A stretch of DNA of 5,455 bases from Selenomonas sp. (GTDB taxonomy: Bacteria; Bacillota; Negativicutes; Selenomonadales; Selenomonadaceae): contig DOYB01000261.1 in the NCBI GenBank assembly GCA_003518745.1, forward strand, positions 1 to 5,455, read 5' to 3'. The notes under the pieces are model-generated. The model worked only from the letters and a program-made list of their open reading frames with translations. It was not told the DNA's origin and made no database searches. Positions 1-5,353 of this stretch are shown in pieces. The translations under genes and the position numbers were made by a program. Position 1 is the first letter of the stretch; every line of letters begins with the position of its first letter.

Positions 1-56
1 ATAATCTCGGCATGTCTTGTGAGCTCTTCCATCGTCGGTATCATTTCCTTTTTCAA
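1..56 (-). CDS. 5' end of a leftward gene, product unknown (partial)
   Basis: Only the first 18-19 codons lie in the window, so no function can be assigned. The gene is inferred mainly from the strong leftward promoter and operator-like palindrome just upstream. The chosen frame reads MKKEMIPTMEELTRHAEI from a TTG at 56-54. An AAAAAGGATGAG purine stretch sits about 8 bases before that TTG, a good ribosome-site distance. An in-frame ATG at 44-42 is the alternative start, but its AAGGA stretch lies almost against the ATG. A third candidate, the ATG at 66-64 in another frame, abuts AAAAAGG directly and so has poor spacing; its peptide (MSKFEKGNDTDDGRAHK) looks less protein-like. The operator-like site suggests an autoregulated gene, possibly a MarR-type regulator, but the visible residues neither prove nor exclude this. 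Confidence 0.4.
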   Translation of the reverse strand, partial: MKKEMIPTMEELTRHAEI

Positions 57-81
57 ATTTGCTCATCCTTTTTAAAAGTTT

Positions 82-95
82 GTTAGCTTTCTAAC
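82..95. promoter_or_regulatory. Operator-like palindrome GTTAG-N4-CTAAC
   Basis: The arms GTTAG (82-86) and CTAAC (91-95) are perfect inverted repeats around CTTT, with AT-rich flanks. The site covers the predicted start point (about 93) of the leftward promoter, where a bound repressor would block transcription. TTAG...CTAA palindromes of this size are typical of winged-helix MarR-family regulators; linking this site to that family is inference. Confidence 0.5.
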
Positions 96-99
96 TAAA

Positions 100-129
100 A
101 TTATACGACGAAATCACCCTTATTGTCAA
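100..129 (-). promoter_or_regulatory. Sigma-70-type leftward promoter
   Basis: On the minus strand the -35 box TTGACA (129-124) and -10 box TATAAT (105-100) both match consensus at all positions, with an 18-base spacer. The predicted start is near 93, giving a leader of about 37 bases before the TTG at 56. It drives the gene running off the left edge. Confidence 0.75.
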
Positions 130-141
130 GAGACTGCAGAT

Positions 142-205
142 ACATTGTACTCCCCCCACCACCGCCGGTGGCGGTCCCCCGCCCCCAAATGGGGACGGAC
201 AATGT
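142..205. repeat. GC-rich nested inverted repeat (REP-like element)
   Basis: The outer arms ACATTGT (142-148) and ACAATGT (199-205) are perfectly complementary. Inside them TCCCC (151-155) can pair with GGGGA (191-195). Inside that, ACCGCC (161-166) and GGCGGT (170-175) form a perfect hairpin with a GGT loop. Three C runs of 5-6 bases lie between the arms, so the minus strand is strongly G-tract rich. The stretch containing GGGGACGGAC resembles short palindromic REP-type repeats known from Firmicutes intergenic regions. It could instead be the 5' domain of a structured transcript ending at the terminator at 263-293. Copy number elsewhere in the genome would decide. Confidence 0.45.
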
Positions 206-238
206 TCGAGTTTCACGGATTCAGGACTAAATAACCGG

Positions 239-255
239 GTGCAGACAAACTGCAC
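239..255. other. Small perfect stem-loop
   Basis: GTGCAG (239-244) and CTGCAC (250-255) are exact inverted repeats around the loop ACAAA. It lies eight bases before the terminator stem, so on the plus strand the two would be consecutive hairpins in one RNA. It could also be a protein-binding palindrome. Confidence 0.35.
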
Positions 256-262
256 AAGAATA

Positions 263-293
263 AGCCATGCCTTCGGGCGTGGCTCTTTTCTAT
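263..293 (+). terminator. Rho-independent terminator (rightward)
   Basis: A nine-base-pair stem, AGCCATGCC (263-271) with GGCGTGGCT (276-284), contains one G-T wobble and is capped by a TTCG tetraloop. It is followed by the T-rich tail CTTTTCTATTT. In the leftward direction no comparable T run follows, so it acts rightward. No plus-strand gene ends immediately upstream within the window, so what it terminates is unclear: a short non-coding RNA starting nearby, read-through from outside, or a relic of a lost gene. Confidence 0.7.
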
Positions 294-295
294 TT

Positions 296-491
296 ATGGA
301 AGCAGCGTACATCAAGCGGTTATTGTAAGTCTTCCTCCGGCGATTCCGGCTTCCGTAAAACAAAAGCTGAGGCACAATGTATGAGTCTGAATTCATTGAC
401 CTTGCCATGATGTTAGTCTCGTGAGGCCCGGTGTATCAGACAGAAAATAACTCGCGGTTTTTGTGAAGAATTAAAATTCAACTCGATTCTA
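296..491. other. Non-coding stretch, no gene recognised
   Basis: No credible coding region is seen on either strand. Two tiny plus-strand frames (296-328, ten codons; 377-424, fifteen codons) lack well-placed ribosome sites. The stretch becomes AT-rich toward the promoter at 492-520 and contains a short GAATT palindrome at 468-479. It probably serves as upstream regulatory DNA for the protease gene at 588. Confidence 0.5.
468..479. promoter_or_regulatory. GAATT-AA-AATTC palindrome upstream of the promoter
   Basis: A perfect 12-base inverted repeat ends 12 bases before the -35 box of the protease promoter, a suitable place for an activator or for AT-rich upstream contact by RNA polymerase. 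GAATT also recurs three times upstream of the porin gene (2447-2470). A shared regulator is conjecture, because AT-rich DNA makes such repeats by chance. Confidence 0.25.
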
Positions 492-520
492 TTGCGCTTT
501 TTTTCTACAAACCATATAAT
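492..520 (+). promoter_or_regulatory. Sigma-70-type promoter of the first protease gene
   Basis: The -10 box TATAAT (515-520) is perfect, and the 17-base spacer places TTGCGC (492-497) at -35, where only TTG matches consensus. The predicted start is near 527, giving a leader of about 60 bases. The weak -35 suggests that expression may need an activator or is modest. Confidence 0.65.
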
Positions 521-570
521 AGTATTATTCAGAATGTTTTGCCGGATCAGAAAATGAAATTCTTTCAAAC

Positions 571-582
571 AAGGAGGAGGAG
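571..582 (+). promoter_or_regulatory. Strong tandem ribosome-binding site
   Basis: AAGGAGGAGGAG contains two overlapping AGGAGG cores (572-577 and 575-580), ending 10 and 7 bases before the ATG at 588. This fixes the start and predicts efficient translation. Confidence 0.85.
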
Positions 583-587
583 AAGAA

Positions 588-2198
588 ATGTCTGTACAAC
601 TCGATCGAACCAGAAAACTTTTGGAAACTATGTATTTTTCTAAAAGCGAAAATGCAGGTGCATTGGATGAAGGAATCCGACAGGTTTCTAATTTTTCCGG
701 AATTGATGACCTCACCCGGGCAGTTGCAATCGAAGCCAATTTCTACAAAATACATGGAAAATCCGCAGATACATTCCTGCGTGAACGCTGCGGCATCGAT
801 CTCACTAATGAGGATACGGGTGCTATAACCGGACTGGATGCGGGAGGAACATTGAAAACAGCCCATACAGTTGTTCCCGAAAGACTATCCTCTATCCGTT
901 ATCCGCTTCCGGATCGCTCCGAATGGCGCGTTCGGAATGTTGATGACACAGGGACCATCAGCAATTTAAAGGTCATCTATAACTCCAATCTTGTCCAAAG
1001 CCTATACGACCAAATTCAAAATAACAATAATGTCATTCCCTCTGACCTCACAGCAAATGAACGGATTGCATTGGGACTTCAAAGCTGGTGGATCGGTGAA
1101 AGCCTGAATCTCGTCGAAGAAACCTTTGGCGCAGGTCTGTCAGCTACGGGCAGAGACTGGACAATGTATGTAAATATCAATTCCTCAGATACAATGGGTG
1201 ACGGAAACCTTGCCAGCACAGCCACGTATTGGAACCGCACCAAAAATGACATTGACAATAATATTTATGATGGCGGTTCCATAGTTTTGAGAATCAACAT
1301 AGACCAGTACGGGCAGATTGTTTCGCCTGACAAGAATGAAGATGGATATTCCGAAACAGCGGGCAACTTCTACCTGGATCGCGTTATGGCCCACGAGATG
1401 ACCCACGCCGTTCTGGATGCGATTCTGACTACGAAGCATGACGCATCCCCTGTATGGTTCCAAGAGGGCATTGCAGAGCTTGTCAATGGATGTGATGATA
1501 CACGGAAGAATGACTTGACTGATATGGCAGCTAACCCCAATAAGCTGCAGTTAGGGCTTCACAGTGGAACCGTGTATAACGGCACCGGTTATGAATATCC
1601 TTCCGGCTATATAGCTCTCCGATTCCTGGCGCACACTGGCGGCTCCCCGGCTGCGGGTACAACCTTTATGGAGTCCAGTCAGGCATATTATTCCGATGAT
1701 TTGACCACTCTTGTCGCAAAGGGGAATATCAGCGGTGAGGTTTGGCTGGATAACCAGCATGGGACGTCCTTCGTAAACACCGTAAGCCATATTGATACAA
1801 GCGAATGCACAGGAAGCAACAACATTTTGGCAGGCAACGCAGCAGCCAACATCATCAGGGGTGGCTCCGGTACGGCTTCCCTTTGGGGAGGCTCCGGCGG
1901 AAATGATGTGCTTGTAGGTGGAAACGGCGCGGAAGTGTTCTGGTATGGAAACGGGGAAGGAACAGATACCATCTGGAATGGCTCACCTATAGACACTGTC
2001 ATGCTTTATAACCCAATGAATTTCGAATCCATCGCCATGTCAGGCAATGACCTCAATGTTGGCATTGGAGGCGGAAACGGCTTTATTTTAAAGAACTGGA
2101 ATGAGAATAGCAGTGTCAATACATTCCAGCTATGGGATGGGACCAGATGGGGCTTGCGCAAAAATAACAGCGGAAATATTGACGCCTACAGGAAATGA
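588..2198 (+). CDS. Leaderless RTX-type zinc metalloprotease (gluzincin-like)
   Basis: A 536-residue predicted extracellular zinc endopeptidase. H269-E270-x-x-H273 is the zinc and catalytic motif. W290-F-Q-E-G-I-A-E297 follows 17-24 residues later and matches the W..EG.A pattern of Peptidase_MA-type gluzincins, making E293 the likely third ligand. A YPSGY...R block (337-345) follows. The N-terminus has no signal peptide or membrane helix; residues 68-98 carry a C68-G-I, D76-T-G-A and V96-P-E block shared with the protein at 3888-5276, and W167-W-x-x-E-S is also shared. Residues 409-462 are a Gly/Asn-rich RTX-like module with three degenerate GGxGxDxUx units. Residues 463-536 (DTI...DTV...NDL.V...NW...F.L.DGT.W) resemble the C-terminal domain related to haemolysin-type calcium-binding proteins. 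Lack of a leader plus C-terminal RTX suggests type I secretion. The ATG is fixed by the ribosome site at 571-582. The natural substrate is unknown. Confidence 0.85.
   Translation: MSVQLDRTRKLLETMYFSKSENAGALDEGIRQVSNFSGIDDLTRAVAIEANFYKIHGKSADTFLRERCGIDLTNEDTGAITGLDAGGTLKTAHTVVPERLSSIRYPLPDRSEWRVRNVDDTGTISNLKVIYNSNLVQSLYDQIQNNNNVIPSDLTANERIALGLQSWWIGESLNLVEETFGAGLSATGRDWTMYVNINSSDTMGDGNLASTATYWNRTKNDIDNNIYDGGSIVLRINIDQYGQIVSPDKNEDGYSETAGNFYLDRVMAHEMTHAVLDAILTTKHDASPVWFQEGIAELVNGCDDTRKNDLTDMAANPNKLQLGLHSGTVYNGTGYEYPSGYIALRFLAHTGGSPAAGTTFMESSQAYYSDDLTTLVAKGNISGEVWLDNQHGTSFVNTVSHIDTSECTGSNNILAGNAAANIIRGGSGTASLWGGSGGNDVLVGGNGAEVFWYGNGEGTDTIWNGSPIDTVMLYNPMNFESIAMSGNDLNVGIGGGNGFILKNWNENSSVNTFQLWDGTRWGLRKNNSGNIDAYRK
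1860..1943 (+). repeat. Degenerate RTX nonapeptide repeats (protein level)
   Basis: Residues 425-452 read GGSGTASLW, GGSGGNDVLV and GGNGAEVFW. They fit the GGxGxDxUx calcium-binding repeat, but the key Asp is Ala in the first unit, shifted by an inserted Gly in the second, and Glu in the third. A partial unit (LAGNAAANIIR) precedes them. Calcium binding is therefore likely weak, or depends on more complete folding of the neighbouring domain. Confidence 0.7.
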
Positions 2199-2526
2199 GC
2201 CCTGCCGTTTGAACCGCCCTTTTTCCTTTGCCTCCCTTACGTGGCCATGAAAATGAGACCCTTTTAGCGGTAAATCTTGTTTGCTTCTGCTTCTTGTGTC
2301 TCTCTTTTCATAGCTGCAGAATTGCTGCCTGACGTTATATATAGGGTTTGGCAAAAGCTGCAAAACAAAATGCTCAAATTCCGGTTTTCCAGATAAAGAG
2401 CCCGGTTTCTCAAATATGTTTCCACCTAAAAAAATGTCTCAGGAATGAATTCGCAGAATTAATTAGAATTGTAAGTTTTAGGACCAAATTGTGACTCATT
2501 ATATCAATTAGGGAGAGGTATTCACC
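2199..2526 (+). other. Intergenic leader between protease and porin genes
   Basis: These 328 bases hold no convincing gene; a 77-codon minus-strand open frame over 2130-2363 starts or ends inside the protease gene and has no family features. No clear intrinsic terminator follows the protease stop, so read-through into the porin gene is possible. The best porin promoter candidate is a lone -10-like TAGAAT at 2464-2469 (five of six matches) without a good -35 box. CCGGTTT occurs twice (2381-2387 and 2402-2408), 21 bases apart, about two helical turns. Confidence 0.5.
2447..2470. promoter_or_regulatory. Three helically phased GAATT motifs upstream of the porin gene
   Basis: GAATT occurs at 2447-2451, 2456-2460 and 2466-2470, spaced 9 and 10 bases, about one helical turn. 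The first two also form the inverted repeat AATTC-GCA-GAATT (2448-2460). This could be a regulator site or an AT-rich upstream element. No protein is known to bind it. Confidence 0.25.
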
Positions 2527-3855
2527 ATGAAAAAATCACTTGCTCCAATACTGGGCGCTTTGCTTATCCTTGGTGTGAGCGGAACGGCATCCGCCGCGGC
2601 AAATCCATTTTCCGATGTTCCCGCGGGGCACTGGGCGTATGACGCTGTTGCGCAACTTGCGGCTGATGGTGTTATTGAAGGTTACGGCGATGGTACTTTC
2701 CGCGGAGATCGTCAGATTACACGTTATGAGATGGCCCAAATGATTGCGAAGGCCATGGCCAAAAATCCGTCGGGCGTCGACAAGGCTATGCTGGATCGTC
2801 TTACGGCGGAGTTCAGTGAAGAGCTCAATAATCTCGGTGTTCGGGTTTCCAATCTTGAGAAGCATGCCGATAAGGTGAAATGGACTGGTAGGCTGCGTTA
2901 TACCTACAGCAGTGAGCGCCATGAATACGGCGGACAAAGCGAAAAGGAGAATTTGAATCAGCTTCTCCTGCGTCTTGAGCCCGAGATGGAGGTCAATGAT
3001 AACTGGAGCGTCCACGCCCGCTTGGACGCATCGACGGATATGAAAAAGGATACAACCAGTGACGTCAAGCTGAAACGTGCCTGGGCTCAGGGCGATTATG
3101 GACAGTTCCAGGTGAAGTTGGGAAAAATGGAGCTTTACACAAACGAGAAAGGACTCATATTCGATGACGAATTCTCCGGTGTTCAGATGAGATACGCTAC
3201 GAAGAATGACAATTTCAGGACGACTTTGATGGCAGGCCGTCTGGACGTGAGCGATACTCGTCTTTACAGAATCAGCAATAATGTCCTTAATCTTGCCAGG
3301 AATACTTCCGGCGTGGACTATTTCAATGATACGGCCTCAAACTTTTTCGGGATTAATCTGCAGTACGGCAAGGACAAGGGATTTTCCGGTGGCATAGGCT
3401 ATTACCATCTTTCCGATGGGATGTTCCTCATGACTGACCGAGCAGTCTCCAATAATTCCAAGGCCAATATCTGGTCGTTGAACCTCGGCTATCGCTTTGA
3501 CAAGAACTTCAATATATGGGGCTCCTACGCCAGGAACACACGTGGAAAAAACAGCACCGTATATGACGGAGAGAACAAGTCCTGGCAGATAGAGGCTGAC
3601 TACAAGGGCGCAAAGCATACAGACAAGGGAAGCTGGGGTGCCTATGCCGCATATCGGCGCTATGGGGCGACAACAAGCCTTCTTCCCACTACGGATGGTG
3701 TCGGCTGGGGCCAAAAGGGATGGGAGATTGGGGCAAGATATGTCCCCATGAAGAACGTCCTTGTGACGGCAAAGTACTTCCACGGAAAGGATACTCTGTA
3801 CAGTAACGGAAACAGCGCTAAAAAGCTCTTCGGGCGCATCGAATTTTTCTTCTAA
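2527..3855 (+). CDS. OmpM-like SLH-domain outer-membrane porin
   Basis: A 442-residue outer-membrane protein. Residues 1-23 are a signal peptide (KK, hydrophobic core, A21-S-A23 cleavage box). Residues 27-79 form one SLH domain (FSDVP..HWAYDAV, GYGDGTFRGD, then I64-T-R-Y-E-M). Residues 84-114 show hydrophobic heptads typical of a short coiled-coil spacer, and 117-442 alternate polar and aromatic strands of a beta-barrel closing with IEFFF, the usual C-terminal Phe signal for barrel assembly. In Negativicutes, OmpM proteins fill the role of OmpA/Lpp: the SLH domain binds polyamine-modified peptidoglycan and the barrel anchors the outer membrane and passes small solutes. Length and domain order are normal for the family. 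The ribosome site is AGGGAGAGG (2510-2518), 8 bases before the ATG. It is probably transcribed with the protease gene 32 bases downstream. OmpM genes often occur as paralogues; I cannot tell which copy this is. Confidence 0.9.
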   Translation: MKKSLAPILGALLILGVSGTASAAANPFSDVPAGHWAYDAVAQLAADGVIEGYGDGTFRGDRQITRYEMAQMIAKAMAKNPSGVDKAMLDRLTAEFSEELNNLGVRVSNLEKHADKVKWTGRLRYTYSSERHEYGGQSEKENLNQLLLRLEPEMEVNDNWSVHARLDASTDMKKDTTSDVKLKRAWAQGDYGQFQVKLGKMELYTNEKGLIFDDEFSGVQMRYATKNDNFRTTLMAGRLDVSDTRLYRISNNVLNLARNTSGVDYFNDTASNFFGINLQYGKDKGFSGGIGYYHLSDGMFLMTDRAVSNNSKANIWSLNLGYRFDKNFNIWGSYARNTRGKNSTVYDGENKSWQIEADYKGAKHTDKGSWGAYAAYRRYGATTSLLPTTDGVGWGQKGWEIGARYVPMKNVLVTAKYFHGKDTLYSNGNSAKKLFGRIEFFF

Positions 3856-3887
3856 GACAGCGAGTGAATGGATAGGAGTGAAATGAA

Positions 3888-5276
3888 ATGGCAACTTCCA
3901 TCGAGACAATGAAGGCCTTCATGAATGTATTGAAGCAGTATGCGTATGATACCACAACTAGTGGCATTACGATACTTGACAATGCCGTGCGCGCTGTTTC
4001 TCGCTTTACCGGTTTGCAGGATGCCATCAATGCCTTTGTGAACGATGTGACGGACACCTCCCGCACACCGGATACAGCTCAGCGCCTTAAAGAGACCTGT
4101 GGCATCATACTCGGTCCGGATAATGATTTTTCTGTTGATACCGGCTCTGTAAGCGGTGCCAACGCGGGGAACGGAGTTGTGAAGAACGCGGTGGACATAG
4201 TGCCGGAGACAGGCACTCTTTTGGATCTTTCCATGCCGGAGGGCGGCTCTGTTACGAAACACAGCTATACGACCTCAGACGGACAGACGTTTTCCTTTAA
4301 CATTCAGTGGCCCACCAGCTTTACTCAGGTTGTGGATCGTAAGTGGCAAACCACTGCTACCTATAATCCGGAGGCGTGGACAACAGAAGAATTGACGAAT
4401 CAGACCTATTACAGTGATTTGAATAATAATCAAGACACGAAAACCTATACGGCGCAGCAGTTAAAGGACAGCATTGAAACTATAACCAAGGGGATGGAGC
4501 ATTGGTGGGTGGATGAGAGCGCTAAGCTGATTTACGATTCCTATGGTGTGGATTTCAACGGAAAGACGCTGAAGGTGGAGTATTTCGTGAATCAGGACAA
4601 TATACAGGCGGACACCGGTCCTGCTGACAAGAAGGATAACGATACCACGCCTGCCAATGTGATCAGCATGGCAATCGCGCTTCCCTTGTATGGGAAAATC
4701 GATCCTGTTGATGTGAACGGAAATACACGCATTGAAGACGGGTTAGCGCAGTGCTATCTGGATCGCACGATTGCCCATGAGATGGTACATGCTGTCATGC
4801 AGGGAAGTGGAACCCTCAAAAGCTACGAACCAAAAACCAGCAGTGTGGCCAGCATGCCGGAGTTTTTCACCGAGGGTGTCGCGGAACTCGTCATGGGCTT
4901 GGATGATTATGATGGGCAAAACAAGGCGAACATTCTGGCCCTTGCCAATAATCGGGAAAATCTGAAAAATGCCATGGTTCTGGCAAGCGGTACCGGAACG
5001 TCAATCCGCTATGCCTCCGGTTACATGTTCCTGCGGTATCTCTGCCAACAGGGGTTGGATAATCGATCAGAGGAAGCCGGTACTTCATCTCCGGGCGAAC
5101 TGTCACCGACGGTTGATGATTTACTCCCCCCTTCAGCGAGCCAAGAACCTTCGGTTATATATACAAACGCTGCTCAAGAGACTCTTTCCAACATCGATGC
5201 CAGGGGCAAGGATTATGCTATGAATCTGGTTATGGGAGCGATGAGCGGACATGCGCTGCAAACGCTGCCACAATGA
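3888..5276 (+). CDS. Short zinc metalloprotease paralogue without RTX module
   Basis: A 462-residue paralogue of the protein at 588-2198. The zinc motif is H297-E298-x-x-H301, and F-F-T-E329-G-V-A-E333 supplies the probable third ligand E329. The loop from H301 to E329 is eight residues longer than in the paralogue. Y375-A-S-G-Y...R follows. Shared upstream blocks are C71-G-I, D84-T-G-S, V105-P-E, W206-W-x-x-E-S and C-Y-L-D-R just before the HExxH. No signal peptide or membrane helix is seen. After about residue 388 the RTX region is replaced by a Pro/Ser/Glu-rich linker and a probably helical tail (427-462), so the export route is unclear. AGGAG (3874-3878) lies 9 bases before the ATG. It sits 32 bases after the porin stop with no terminator between, implying one transcript. 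Catalytic residues are intact, arguing against a pseudogene, although C-terminal loss during evolution is likely. Confidence 0.8.
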   Translation: MATSIETMKAFMNVLKQYAYDTTTSGITILDNAVRAVSRFTGLQDAINAFVNDVTDTSRTPDTAQRLKETCGIILGPDNDFSVDTGSVSGANAGNGVVKNAVDIVPETGTLLDLSMPEGGSVTKHSYTTSDGQTFSFNIQWPTSFTQVVDRKWQTTATYNPEAWTTEELTNQTYYSDLNNNQDTKTYTAQQLKDSIETITKGMEHWWVDESAKLIYDSYGVDFNGKTLKVEYFVNQDNIQADTGPADKKDNDTTPANVISMAIALPLYGKIDPVDVNGNTRIEDGLAQCYLDRTIAHEMVHAVMQGSGTLKSYEPKTSSVASMPEFFTEGVAELVMGLDDYDGQNKANILALANNRENLKNAMVLASGTGTSIRYASGYMFLRYLCQQGLDNRSEEAGTSSPGELSPTVDDLLPPSASQEPSVIYTNAAQETLSNIDARGKDYAMNLVMGAMSGHALQTLPQ

Positions 5277-5325
5277 GTCAGACACCGCCAGAGTTTAACG
5301 AGCTTGAAAAATTTTCACGAAACAT

Positions 5326-5353
5326 GGGCTCTCAGCAATGGGAGCCCTTTGTT
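5326..5353 (+). terminator. Rho-independent terminator of the porin-protease unit
   Basis: GGGCTCTC (5326-5333) pairs with GGGAGCCC (5340-5347), eight base pairs with one G-T wobble, around an AGCAAT loop, followed by TTTGTT. It begins 49 bases after the protease stop. The T tract is short, so efficiency may be moderate. Confidence 0.7.

Noticed and set aside
142..293. 6S RNA, SRP RNA, tmRNA or a known riboswitch
   Set aside because: None of the conserved sequence signatures I know for these RNAs could be recognised; only generic hairpins and a terminator are present.
91..408. Minus-strand open frame of 105 codons across the left intergenic region
   Set aside because: It runs through the terminator, the GC-rich hairpin and the leftward promoter, has low-complexity Pro/Gly runs from the hairpin, and shows no family features.
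377..424. Fifteen-codon plus-strand frame (MYESEFIDLAMMLVS) upstream of the first protease
   Set aside because: The GAGG before it is only four bases from the ATG, no promoter is seen, and it lies upstream of the mapped -10 box, so it is not in the protease leader.
1392..1406. Serralysin (metzincin) assignment for the RTX-bearing protease
   Set aside because: The metzincin pattern HExxHxxGxxH is absent: HEMTH is followed by AVLDAI, and the EGIAE block downstream fits a gluzincin-type site better.
2536..3015. Minus-strand open frame of 159 codons inside the porin gene
   Set aside because: It lies wholly opposite the clearly coding SLH-porin frame and has no recognisable domain or ribosome site.
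3337..3909. Minus-strand open frame of 190 codons overlapping the porin 3' end
   Set aside because: It is the antisense shadow of the beta-barrel coding sequence; composition and motifs do not suggest a real protein.
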